From NCBI GenBank assembly GCA_014529385.2, contig CM043963.1, forward strand, positions 69,334,912 through 69,398,911: a stretch of 64,000 nucleotides of DNA, read 5' to 3'. Made by a program: the position numbers and the translations under genes. Below, in pieces: positions 1 to 11,100 of this stretch. A model generated the notes under the pieces. The model ran no database searches and had not been told where the DNA came from. It was given only the letters and a program-made list of their open reading frames with translations. This stretch comes from Adiantum capillus-veneris (lineage: Eukaryota > Streptophyta > Polypodiopsida > Polypodiales > Pteridaceae). Positions within the stretch are counted from its first letter, which is position 1. Each line of letters opens with the position of its first letter.

Positions 1-310
1 CATGCTAACAAAACTATAAATCACAATTGAAAGGTTTGAACAAGAAAAAGATCAACAATCTTAATAAGAAGGATACTTTTCATTTCATTTGATGATTACA
101 AACTAAAATAAAGTCTGATAAAAACAAAAAATGTAGGTGACTGCTTCATTATTTTGAGCAAAAATATCAAAATCTCTATTGATTGAGCTCCATCTAGTAG
201 TATCCTTTGTAAGATCCTGCAAGAAGGAATAAAAAGAAAGATTTGTTAGATACCATGCACATGAGTGTTCAAGCATGTGTATCAAGAATATATGACATGT
301 CACTAGTACC
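1..310. other. Downstream flank of the FCP1-like gene
   Basis: No independent gene is visible. On the minus strand the phosphatase stop codon (TAA, 311-313) is followed at once by GGTACT, a usable splice donor, and a polypyrimidine tract ending in CAG lies near 218-235. A 3'-UTR intron or an alternative last exon is therefore possible. The 66-aa minus-strand reading frame at 103-303 has no recognisable domain. Confidence 0.35.
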
Positions 311-1495
311 TTAGGGTTGCTTTCTATCCAGCCTTAGAAGATTGTTCTCAGCTTTCACCTTATTTATATAAGCCTTTGCTGTGGTTGCCTTCAAAACTCC
401 TTTTGTGTTACAACCCAATTGCCTAGCTAAAGTGGTCAATTGTGACGCCTTCATGCTTTCAATGGGTGTACGCTCCTTTGCCAAGATCTCTTGTATTTGG
501 GCTCTTCTCATTTCATTGCGGTGGCTTGTGTCACTTGCATCTTCAATGATAGTTTCATCTCTGTCACCTTTTGCAGGTGGTATTCTTCTTGTAAAGAACA
601 CCTTAGCTGACCAAACATCATTTTTCTGCTTCCAATACTCCATGATTTGTTTGTATTCACTATCATTTGTCACTATAGGTTGTCCATAACGATTAGAAGC
701 AATTAAATCACGCACATCCCTTCTCTCATCAAGCTGAATCAAGTATGGCAGTAGCTCCTCCAAGAGCATATTGTCAACCATCTTCTCAGCATCAAATTGT
801 GGTGGAAAAATGCAATTGTTTGCTGGTGAAATACATCCCTTGTAAGGAGAGTCATCAATAAGCACTGTTCTTTGTGGATCACATTCAAACCCCATGGCAA
901 TTTTGGCTAGAGGCTTGAACATTGCCTCAACGTTTGGATTGTCGGGTCTAAACAATTTTTGAGTTTGAGCGGTGTAGCAAACATCTTGCGACCAAATTGC
1001 AAAGAAAGGCAATGTATCCTCAGCTAAGTTGTTTAGTGCTGCAAGGATTTGATACACATTATTCCTAGTAGCTGTCGACCAAATTGCAACATTAAACCTT
1101 TGTAAAATAGTCTTCAAGAATTGGATGCAACCTGGCCTGAGTATAATATATCTTTTTGAATCCATTTGCACTGAGTTGTGGTGTGAGGATGGTTGAGGGG
1201 AACGTTTCAACAATAGACCATTTAAATCCAATATAATTGTAAGCATGGATTTCTCAACATCTACGCTACATGACGTAGTACCAATTGGCAATAGCTCGTG
1301 AGTGGACTTTTCAGTCTCTTTTGATGTATGTTGCATTTTTGAAGCATCGATTTCTTGGTTCTCATTATTGGAAGCTTGCTCAAGTTGCACAACACTAGAC
1401 TCTAGTATAGAAATATCATCCATCTTGGGCACTTTAGAAACCATAGAATCTATGGATTCTATAGTTGTTGACTGAACCATAGGAGCATTATCCAT
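311..1495 (-). CDS. FCP1/NIF-type HAD phosphatase-like protein with basic C-terminal tail
   Basis: The reading frame gives about 394 aa from the ATG at 1495. The centre matches the NLI-interacting-factor/FCP1 phosphatase family, which removes phosphate from serine, classically on the RNA polymerase II tail. Motif I is DLNGLL (about residue 89), with Asn in place of the usual second Asp. It is followed by a VAIWSTATRNN segment and by VLIDDSPYKG (about residue 213), the usual acidic motif near the C-terminal side. The N-terminal 80 residues are low-complexity and acidic. The last 60 are basic, with a SAP-like helical segment. A splice acceptor (TTTTCTTAG) ends at 1510, 15 bases before the ATG, so the first exon is probably non-coding or missing from view. 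An in-frame upstream extension through that exon cannot be excluded. The gene lies 650 bp downstream of the SET exon on the same strand. The Asp-to-Asn change could reduce catalysis, although some plant members share it. Confidence 0.72.
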   Translation of the reverse strand: MDNAPMVQSTTIESIDSMVSKVPKMDDISILESSVVQLEQASNNENQEIDASKMQHTSKETEKSTHELLPIGTTSCSVDVEKSMLTIILDLNGLLLKRSPQPSSHHNSVQMDSKRYIILRPGCIQFLKTILQRFNVAIWSTATRNNVYQILAALNNLAEDTLPFFAIWSQDVCYTAQTQKLFRPDNPNVEAMFKPLAKIAMGFECDPQRTVLIDDSPYKGCISPANNCIFPPQFDAEKMVDNMLLEELLPYLIQLDERRDVRDLIASNRYGQPIVTNDSEYKQIMEYWKQKNDVWSAKVFFTRRIPPAKGDRDETIIEDASDTSHRNEMRRAQIQEILAKERTPIESMKASQLTTLARQLGCNTKGVLKATTAKAYINKVKAENNLLRLDRKQP

Positions 1496-2151
1496 CCCAG
1501 TTTGTGAATCTAAGAAAACACACACACAAATGGTATCTCAAAACCACTAGAATTTTATTCACCATATTTATATGTAGAACTCCTAGTAAGAAATTTATTT
1601 AAGGTAAAGTCGTTGTTAGAATCCTTGCAACCATTTTCAGCATTCGTACACCAAACACCACTTGTCTAAAATACAATCTACTAACTCAACATTTTCCATC
1701 CTACACTTTATTAAAGATGAGTACTTAAAGTGAAAACTAAAAGCCACCCTTGTTGAGGAAACATGGATACAAGGTCCACCAAATGTCCAACCTAGACTAC
1801 AAGAAAATAATTAGAGATTTGGCTTAGATTTGGATTCAAAGGCCACCACTTATTCAAGTAAGATAACTCCACTTGTTTAAGACAGTAATGTTTGAAGCCC
1901 CACCACTTGTCCAACCTAGACATTGATTAAATTTTGGTAAGATTTATCACAAATCTAGAGTAGAATCAAGATTCTATGGCCAAGGTAGTCAAATATGTTA
2001 GACAACACACAAAGCATAAGAGCACTCTAGATTCTCGTTGAGCATAAACTAAACAATAATCAAATGTTATATTCACTTGAGATTTCATCCATGAAAAATG
2101 AAAATGATGCATGTACTTGAGATTTCCATCCATGTACAATACTTTACAATG
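1496..2151. repeat. Intergenic spacer with scattered copies of the GGTCCACC motif
   Basis: This spacer lies between the SET exon stop and the phosphatase. Degenerate copies of the motif found in the big array occur at about 1640-1930, such as AGGTCCACCAAATGTCCAAC and CCCCACCACTTGTCCAACCT. No coding signal is visible. Confidence 0.6.
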
Positions 2152-2708
2152 TCAAGTAAAGTTATAGTCAGCAAACAACTCTTCTCCTGCTTCAACTTGA
2201 CAAATAGTCTCAATGCATACATGGCCATATTCTTCTGACTTGATGTGTGAAGAGGTGCATTTATGCCAAGGTGGAAAATTTGGATCAAATGTATAGCGTA
2301 CGTTGGGACAGACATTTGTACTGTGAGAACTATTTATATAGCCCGACACGTTTCCTTCTTCTACACAACCAATAATGTATGATTGATCTTCCTCTTCTTC
2401 TATGTTTGGATCCTCTAGAAGAGAATATTTATAAGCTCTTGGAAATATTTTGCATATCTTTTTCCAGTCTTGAAATCTATACTTATGCCCTCCATAGTTT
2501 AGAATAGTCAAACCACTTTCCAGGGTAGTATGCACAAATAGCCCATAACCAGCTCCTTCAATACATGAAAGTCGCACTTCAAAATCCACACCGTTAATAT
2601 GGAAAATTACATCTTTGGGAATAGGAAAAGTTGGTGTCCCAAAAGGATCTTCATGCCAATCATAGTGTGAAATACATCTAGTTTTTATATCACTTAACTC
2701 CTTTGTGT
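2152..2708 (-). CDS. Last exon of the ParB/SET gene: SET-domain lysine methyltransferase-like region
   Basis: The exon starts after a TTTTTGCAG acceptor at 2709-2717 and ends at TGA 2152-2154, giving 185 codons. It opens with about 40 residues before the SET core. The core then shows LSCIEGAGYGLFV (entry strand), GYINSSHSTNVCPNVRY (the N-H-S-x-x-P-N cofactor and knot motif, here as N-S-S-H-S-T-N-V-C-P-N) and GEELFADYN (the catalytic Tyr motif). SET proteins transfer methyl groups from AdoMet to lysine, usually on histones. There is no pre-SET or post-SET cysteine cluster, so it is a compact SET domain. The reading frame is clean, without stops, across the whole exon. If the splice model is wrong this would be a separate small SET protein. 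Confidence 0.68.
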
Positions 2709-5700
2709 CTGCAAAAAGAAGAAAATATTATGCATAAAATAATGACAATATCAAAGAAAGATATCATTATTTTATAGTCCAATAGGTCCATTGTATGGAA
2801 GACTTAGAGTGCCTCTTACATGGTGCCTCCAAGGTTTCCAAAAAATAAAATCATTGGAAAAAAAAGGCCACTGTGTCTCCAATCTATTGCCCATTTGAAG
2901 CATAGAGAGAACCAAGGTCCACCACTTGTCCAAGCTAGACATGGAGCATTGACACAAGATCCAACACTTATCCAAGAACCCTATAGTATGTGGTAACATG
3001 GGATGCATTGATGCAACAAAAGTAGTCTAGCCTCCTCATCCATCTCTTTTTTCTTGTAGCCTAGAGGGATTAGTTTCAAGGTCTATCACTAGTCAAAAAC
3101 TACACATAGAACATTGATACAAGGTTCCACCACATGTGAAACCTATCATCTCTAGTAGCATGGATGGTTTGATATCAAGGTTCATCGCGTGTCCTACCTA
3201 TACTCTATTGTAGCATATAGATTCTGGTTTGGTGGTACTACACTTGTCCAAACTTGGCTTGTTGTTGATATCTGGAGGTAATCAAGGGTCCTCCACTTGT
3301 CCAAGTTAGGCATATAAAACAATTGCAAGGTCCACCATGTGTACAACATATGATTGATTATAGCATGCATGGTCTTATTTCATGGGCAACCATCTTCTCT
3401 CCAACATGTGTCCAACCTCGGCTCCATTGAAGCATGGAGAGAAGCAAGGTCCACCACTTATCAAAGCTATTATTTTCTCCCAGTGCTTTCAAAACCCATA
3501 ATACGTTGTACATGGGGGGGGGGGGATTCTTGTTTCAAGGTCCACCCCTTGGCTAAGATTGGATCCATTGAAACATAAAGAGAAGCAAGCTCTACCATTT
3601 GTCCAAGCTAGGAGCCATTGAAACATGAAAACCCCATAATATGTTGTATACGGGGGTGTTTTTCAAGGTCTACCACTTGTCTAAGCTATGGTCCATTGGA
3701 ACATGGAGAGAAGCAAAGCTCCACCACTTTTCTAAGCTAGGATCCATTGAAACATGGAGAGAAGCAAGCTCCATTGTTTGTCTAAGCTAGGCTCCATTGG
3801 AACATGGAGAAAACAAGCTCCACCACTTGCCTATTATTGCATAGAGATTCTGGTTTGAAGGTCCACCACTTGTCCAACCTTGCCTTCATGTATGGAGATA
3901 ATCAAGAGTGCAATGCTTCTCTAAGCTAGGGACATAAAAGAGTTTCAAGGTCCACTACATATACGATCTATGATGGGTTGTAGCATGGGAGGTTTCATTT
4001 TAAGGTTGACCACTTCTCCAGCTCCGCTTGTCCAACCTCAGATCCATTGAAGAATGGAGAATAAAGGTGTACCAACTCTCCAAAATAGGCAAGACAATCT
4101 CTATAAAACCCATGAATTGTTAATATATGCTATGCTGTGGAGTTTTGTTTGAAGTTCCACTCCTTATCCAAGCTACAATCCATTGAAGCATGGAACTAAG
4201 TAAGATATATCTCTAGTCCAAGATAGGATCCATTGAAACATAGAGAGAATCAAGGTCCACCACTTGTCCAAGCTATGCATGGGTAATTGATATAAGGACC
4301 ACTACGTTTTCACCTATACTATGCTCTATCATGGATGGTTTCATATCCCACCAATTTTCCAACCTATTTAGTAGGTTGTATTATGGGGGTTTGGTTTCAA
4401 GGTACTTCACTTGTCTAAGGTGGGTTCCATTGAACCATGGAGAGAAACTATGTCTACCACTTGTCCGAAATATGCTCCTTTAAAACATAAAAACAAGGTC
4501 CACCACTTGTCCAAGCTAAAGTTTCTCTCCATTGAAGCATGGAGAGAAACAAGGTCTACCACCTGTCCAAAATATGCTCCATTGAAACATAAAAGCAAGG
4601 TCCACCACTTGTCCAAGCTAATATAACAAATGGGTGTTGGTTACAAGGTGTACCACACTTGTCTAAACTAGTCTTCATGCAAGGTCTACCACATGTCCAA
4701 GCTATATGAGCTTGTTTTGAAGGTCTACCACACCTCTTGAAATTAGGATCCATGTAAGGTCCACCTTTTGTCAAGCTATGCATTTAATGAGTACTAAAAC
4801 TAAGTAAATTGCAGTACTTAAATACCTTTCCAAGCTCATTAAGATTTTGGTCTCTAAGGCCGGCCACCACCACATGTCTAATCTATGCTCTAATTGATTA
4901 CTTATGCTAGTTCTCAAAGTCCAAACATAAGCTCCCTTCTAGCAAGGTTAGTTTAAATTTAGGCTCCAGCACCTGTCTAAGCTAGGTTCAATTTATGAAG
5001 CATCACCATTTAACCATGCTACGATCTAATGTATCATATCAAGGGGTATTGATAAAAGGTCCAAAACTTATTGAGTTCAAGCTCTTAAGTAATTAAGTCT
5101 TTGTGAGTATTAAATGTTATAGTTTTAGTCTACAGATCCACCATTCAAAAACTCAAGTAATTTACTATTTACATTCAAACCTTGAATGCTTGAGATAAAA
5201 AATACAAACTCAATCAATACTATATAAAGCAAAATCTAACATTAAGAGTATCAAATCAGTAACAAGAAACACTAACATGCACAAGAAACTCAAAACATAC
5301 GTGTCTCCATTTCCAAAAAGTCCTCCATTGACAGAGGATGGTGTTGTTGTTGTTCTTCTTCTCTTTGTGGAGAGCACTCCTCTGTAACAGGCACAATGTC
5401 GCCTGATTGCGAAGTGGATTGTTGAAGTCCAGCCCATTTTTCTATATCTTCATGAGACTTAACAAAGTCTAGCAGCATGGTCTCCACGCTTTTTGCCTCC
5501 TCCACACTATCAATTAAGCAGATAACTTCTTTTTTCTGTTGTATTCCTTCTTGTGCAACCAAGGAGCCATCACCAAAAACATCAACAAGCTTGCGGTCTT
5601 CAAAACAATATGTACGAATGTAGTGCTTGACCAAAGCTCTTTTTTTGGCCTCCAAATATTGCAAATCTGACATATCGTTATCTGCTACTTGAAGAAGAGA

Positions 5701-7947
5701 ACAATCAATTGGCATGGGATGTTCCTCTGATCTTCTTCTCAGGTCTTCAAATGCATTGCCTTGTCCCAAGAAGGCAATAACTGTTAGGAATTGAATTGCT
5801 CCTTTGCAAGGAGCTGATGGAAAGTGATGCAATGCACCACAACAATGGTAGCTCAGATTATCTCCCATGGCGTGAAAGGCACATTGCAATTTTGTGAAGT
5901 TAGTGAAATCCAGAAAAAGACAAATCCAGGATCTGTTGACCCTCCAGCAATAGCCAAGATCCCATCCAAAGCATTGTTAAATGTCTCCTCACTCCACTTC
6001 AAATTGCCTCCAACGTTTTTTGTCATATCTAAAACACATAAGCCAATAGGCACTTTATTATTGAAGTGGCGCATCAAGTAGAGATTGCCTTCCATTTGTA
6101 GGCTCACCACATAGATTGACCATGGCAAATCTCTAGGCTCAGTTTTCTCCTTTTGAAGGTGAATTGCCCATTGCATGTATTTTATTGCTCCATCTGGAAA
6201 AGCCATTTTCTTTGTTCCACGCGTCAAACTAGATCTGATCCATTCCTCGCATAGCATTAAAATTGTTTTATAAACAACATCATTGATGTTATACATTTTG
6301 ACCACCTCCTCCCAGTCTTTACATGGTGAAGACTCATTCAAATTGTTGAAGCCTTCAAGAAGTGCATCTTGAATCAATTTGTCTTGCTTCAACTGCTTGA
6401 TTCGATCATACATGTCAGTTGCATCACCATCCTTTGCACTCTTTGACAGTAAAATCTTCTCATCTCTAATCTCTTCTTGAATAGTCTTTACCTCTGATTC
6501 CTCAAGGCCACAAAGGTATCTAAATACAGTTGTTGGGGGTTTCTTATTCTCCTCTTCTAGATTTTCAATGATTTCTATCCAGCAATCATAAACTAAATCA
6601 GAGTACGTGACCATGTGTGCCTGTTTAGCAATCCAACTTGCTGCTGCACTCATTCTTGCCAATCGAAGAAAAGCCTAAAAAGAAATAGAGAAATAATTAA
6701 ACTATTGAGCAAGATTTGTTAATTAAACACTATCAAAAAGACAAAGAAAATAACTTACATCCCATCCGGCACGAGATGCATGTCCCTCTGCAATTCCACT
6801 TGCTGCCTTTGGTGGTCGTCCTGAGAAGATCCATTGACTCCGTAAATGTCTCAATATTTGGCTGTAAGGTTGCTTGACATACAATGCCTGAGCCTCCTCA
6901 TTTGCAATGGCAGATATAGCAGTTGCAACAAATGGAGGAGCATTCACAACAATGCGAGCCTTTCTAAATTTATACACGCTAATCAGTCTTTCAAAGATCT
7001 CTTTGTTGTTTTGTTCATTGTGAAGCAAAACTTTTGCAGCATAGATTGAATGCTGCCCATCAAGAATCCAATAATGATAATCTTTAATTTTTTGCTCCTC
7101 TACCTCTTCTACTGCCAAAGGAGTCCCCTTCTTTGATTTTGCATTTCGAACAGGCATCAAATATGCACATGCTGCAGGCTTGGTCGTACTCCGTGAAAAT
7201 CCAAATAACACACTTTCAGCGTGTTTTTTTATCCATAATACGTGCATTATAGTGATCAGGAGCAAGCCAACAATTTTGAATAGGGATATCAAATTCCCTA
7301 TATTGGAAAGGAAAATAATTTATGTACTTATTCATTCCACCTGTATCTTTTTCTTGTCCTTTCATGGCCTCAGCTTCTAAAACATCTGGATCCACAATTC
7401 TCATCTTTGACATTGAACCCTCTGTTGATGAGGATGCCAAAGATGCCTTGTCTACATCCAAAATGGAACTAGTTCGCTTAGCTTCTACTTTCTGCACTTT
7501 TGCTTGCTTCTTTGTGGATGGTGGTCGTGAAGCTTTCACCTTTTTTCGTTGTAGTGTGGCAATGATGGAGCTTTGAAGTTGATCTGCTGTGATATTTGGA
7601 TTTGATTCTGCAAACTTCCATCCTCGAGAAAACATTGTCTCTTCTTTGTTTCTAGACATGCGCTCCAATGCATATGCTCCTGGAGATAGTTGAAATTCTA
7701 GATTCATTGGAACTAGAATGTCAATGCATTCCACCTCTGGATGACTATCAACTACAGAGACAGATGCTTCCACAACTTGTCCAACATCTTCAAACAAGCT
7801 GTCATTCTCCTTTTTGGCAATAAATAGATGCACCTTATGAAATTGTGCACCCTCTATACCATGTATGTCCAAATACCATTTCCTAAGATCATTGCAAGTA
7901 TAGTCAACTGAGACAGCAACCCTTGCAACCTGTTTTTTTGGAGCCAT
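2152..7947 (-). CDS. Three-exon gene: ParB/Srx-like fold + DNA-methylase-like region + SET domain
   Basis: The proposed CDS joins 7947..6759, 6674..5301 and 2708..2152 on the minus strand, about 1040 aa. Introns carry normal GT/AG ends, and the exon junctions keep frame (W-D/A-F-L at the first; a split His codon at the second). Order of regions: a basic, Ser-rich N-terminus (1-220); a ParB/sulfiredoxin-like segment (about 225-330) with DYHYWILDGQHSIYAAK; a helical linker; a region with the topology of a permuted N6-adenine DNA methylase (about 590-800); then SET. The start is the ATG at 7947, just after a TTTCAG acceptor ending at 7953, so the leader exon is upstream. Two single-base homopolymer indels (7224-7230 and 5914-5918) break the frame. 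They may be sequencing errors or early decay. The family is not one I can name. The ParB-like and SET parts are fairly secure; the methylase-like part is inference. The gene is divergent from the DUF7869-like gene across the satellite. Confidence 0.6.
2709..5300 (-). repeat. 2.6-kb intron filled with dispersed GGTCCACC-motif repeats
   Basis: The donor GTATGT (minus, 5300-5295) and acceptor CAG (2711-2709) define the intron. Most of its length consists of 20-bp motif copies such as AAGGTCCACCACTTGTCCAA, separated by 25-60 bp of degenerate linker such as GCTCCATTGAAACATGGAGA. Both elements also build the 430-bp satellite monomers downstream. A direct duplication of about 105 bp lies at 4410-4620. 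A run of about 12 G is at 3511-3523. No coding signal is seen. Confidence 0.75.
5301..6674 (-). CDS. Middle exon of the ParB/SET gene: DNA-methylase-like region
   Basis: The exon runs from acceptor TTTTTAG (6675-6681) to a GTATGT donor at 5300. It opens with AFLRLARMSAAASWIAKQAH, followed by a charged coiled region (IRDEKILLSKSAK...). Then come LPWSIYVVSLQ, GLCVLDMTKNVGG with a W-S-E-E following, a hydrophobic strand plus FTNFTKLQCAFHAMGD, and 150 residues later KLVDVFGDGSLVAQEGIQQK before VICLIDSVEEAK. In beta-class N6-adenine methylases this order is DPPY, then an F-C/S-x-x-Q strand, then F-x-G-x-G with an acidic AdoMet-binding strand. Here the DPPY position is DMTK, so base methylation is unlikely. 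A one-base deficit in the A-run (plus strand) at 5914-5918 shifts the frame. The C-terminus is Gln/His/Glu-rich before the intron. Confidence 0.5.
6759..7947 (-). CDS. First coding exon of the ParB/SET gene: basic N-terminus and ParB/Srx-like fold
   Basis: The exon encodes about 396 residues once the extra base in the T-run 7224-7230 is allowed for. Without it the frame stops at 7216-7218. The N-terminal third begins MAPKKQVARVAVSVDY and is followed by a Lys/Ser-rich stretch (KKVKASRPPSTKKQAKVQKV), a probable nuclear-localisation or DNA-contact segment. The ParB-like part starts near FDIPIQNCWLAPDHYNARI, runs through a PAACAYLMPVRN strand and reaches the signature WILDGQHSIYAAK near residue 295. 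ParB/sulfiredoxin-fold proteins bind nucleotide at the corresponding G-x-x-R/H loop. Here the loop is D-G-Q-H-S, closer to DGHHR-type members than to bacterial partition proteins. The donor GTAAGT follows Asp at 6759. Confidence 0.55.
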
Positions 7948-8100
7948 CTTTCCTGAAACAAAAAAAACCAAATGTTATTTTAACATATACTTTTTTGTAA
8001 TGGATTAAGTTTGTGTGAATACAAGTTCCACCACTTGTTCAAGCTAGATCTAAGCAAGTATACATAGTGATCATTTAAGCTAGTAAACTAAGGGAAGGGA
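7948..8100. other. Spacer between the ParB/SET first coding exon and the satellite
   Basis: On the minus strand this carries the pyrimidine-rich acceptor tract (TTTTTTTTGTTTCAG, 7967-7953) of a leader intron whose donor is not identified. The rest already contains degenerate copies of the satellite motif (for example near 8026). Confidence 0.5.
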
Positions 8101-11100
8101 GAAGTAAGGTCCACCACTTGTCCAAGCTCAGCTCTAGACAACATGGAGAGATTCGAGGTCTACTAATTGTCTAATATAGGCTAACTATATTGAAACATAG
8201 AGAGAAGCAAAGGTCCACCACTTGTCCAATCTAGGGTCCATTGAAACATGGAGAGAAGGATGCTCCACCATTTGTCCAAAATAGGCTCCATTGAAACATG
8301 AAGAGAAGCAAGATGCACCATGTCTTTGAGATGCTAGGCTCCATTGAAATACCTTAAACCCATGATATTTTGTATATGTGGGGTTTAAATTCAAGGTCCA
8401 CCACTTGTCCAACCTATTATCCCTAGTAGCATGAGTGGTTTGGTCTCAAGATTCACCACTTTTCCACTCTATGTCATTATATTAAGAAGATCTGGGTGTT
8501 AAGGTCCACCACTTGTCCAACCTATAAGGCTATATCTTAAATGGTATTATTTACCACCACTTGGAATGCACATGATGGGTTTTACATAGGGGTATGGTTC
8601 CAAGGTCCACCACTTGTCCAAGCTAACTCTATTGAAACATAGAGAGAATCAAAGGTCCACCACTTGTCCAAGCTAGGCTCCATTGAAACATGGAGAGAAG
8701 GATGCTCCACCATTTGTCCAAGCCAGGTTTGATTGAAACATGAAGAGAAGCAAGCTGCACCATGTCTCCAAAATGCTAGGCTCCATTGAAATATCTTAAA
8801 CCCATGATATTTCGTACATGGGGGGTTTACATTCAAGGTCCACCACTTGTCCAACCTATTATCACTAGTAGCATGAGTGGTTTGATGTCAAGATTCACCA
8901 CTTTTCCACTCTATGTCATTATATTAAGAAGATCTGGGTGTTAAGGTCCACCACTTGTCCAACCTATAAGGCTATATCTTAAAGGGTATTCTTTCTCACC
9001 ACTTGGAATGACCATGATAGGTTTTACATGGGGGTTTGGTTCCAAGTTCCACCACTTGTCCAAGCTAACTCTATTGAAACATAGAGAGAAGCAAAGGTCC
9101 ACCACTTGTCTAAGCTAGGGTCCATTGAAACATGGAGAGAAGGATGCTCCACCATTTGTCCAAGATAGGCTCCATTGAAACATGAAGAGAAGCAAGCTGC
9201 ACCATGTCTCCAAGATGCTAAGATCCATTGAAATACCTTAAACCCACGATATTTTGTACATGGGGAGTTTACATTCAAGGTCCACCACTTGTCCAACCTA
9301 TTATCTCTAGTAGCATGAGTGGTTTGGTCTCAAGATTCACCACTTTTCCACTCTATGTCATTACGTTAAGAAGATCTGGGTGTTAAGGTCGACCACTTGT
9401 CCAACCTATAAGGGTATATCTTAAAGGGTATTCTTTCTCACCACTTGAAATGTCCATGATATGTTTTACATGGGGGTTTGGCTCCAAGGTCCACCACTTG
9501 TCCAAGCTAACTCTATTGAAACATAGAGAGAAACAAAGGTCCACCACTTGTCCAAGCTAGGCTCCATTGAAACATGGAGAGAAGGATCCTCTACCATTTG
9601 TCGAAGCTAACTCTATTGAAACATGGGGGGTTTACATTCAAGGTCCACCACTTGTCCAACCTATTAACGCTAGTAGCATGAGTGGTTTGGTCTCAAGATT
9701 CACCACTTTTTCACTCTATGTCATTATATTAAGAATATTTGGGTGTTAAGGTCCACCACTTGTCCAACCTATAAGGCTATATCTTAAGGGTTATTCTTTC
9801 TCACCACTTGGAGTGACCAGCATAGGTTTTACATGGGGGTTTTGTTTCAAGGTCCACCACTTGTCCAAGCTAACTCTATTGAAACATAGAGAGAATCAAA
9901 GGTCCACCACTTGTCCAAGCTAGGGTCCATTGAAACATGGAGAGAAGGATGCTCCACCATTTGTCCAAGATACGCTCCATTGAAACATGAAGAGAAGCAA
10001 GCTACACCATGTCTCCAAGATGCTAGGCTCCATTGAAATACCTCAAACCCATGATATTTTGTACATGGGGGGTTTACATTCAAGGTCCACCACTTGTCCA
10101 ACCTATTATCTCTAGTAGCATGAGTGGTTTGGTCTCAAGATTCACCATTTTTCCACTCTATGTCATTCTATTAAGAATATCTGGGTGCTAAGGTCCACCA
10201 CTTGTCCAACCTATAAGGCTATATCTTAAACTTTATTCTTTCTCACCACTTGGAGTTACCAAGATAGGTTTTACATGGGAGTTTGGTTCCAAGGCCCACC
10301 ACTTGTCCAAGCTAACTCTATTGAAACATAGAGAGAAGCAAAGGTCCACCACTTGTCCAAGCTAGGCTCCATTGAAACATGGAGAGAAGGATGCTCCACC
10401 ATTTGTCCAAGATAGGCTCCATTGAAACATGAAGGTCTGCACCATGTCTCCAAGATGCTAGGCTCCATTGAAATACCTTAAACCCATGATATTTTCGTAC
10501 ATGGGGGTTTTACATTCAAGGTCCACCACTTGTCCAACTATTATTCTTAGTAGCATGAGTGGTTTGGTCTCAAGATTTACCACTTTTCCACTCTATGTCG
10601 TTATATTATGAAGATCTAGGTTTAAGGTCGACCACTTGTCCAACCTATAAGGCTAGATCTTAAAGGGTATTATTTCTCACCACTTGGAATGACCATGATA
10701 TGTTTTACATGGGGGTTTGGTTTCAAGGTCCACCACTTGTCCAAGCTAACTCTATGGAAACATAGAGAGAAGCAAAGGTCCACCACTTGTCCAAGCTAGG
10801 CTCCACTGAGACATTTAGAGAAGGATGATCCCCCATTGGTGGAAGATAGGCTTCATTGAAACATGAAAAGAAGCAAGTTGCACCATGTCTCCAAGATTCT
10901 AGGATCCATTGAAATACCTTAAACCCACGATATTGTTTACATGTGGGGTTTAACGTCAAGGTCAGTCACTTTTCCAAGCTATTATCCCTAGTAGCATGAG
11001 TGGTTTGGTCTCAAGATTCACCACTTTTCCACTCTATGTCATTATATAAAGAAGATCTAGGTGTTAAGGTCGACCACTTGTCCAACCTATAAGGTATATC

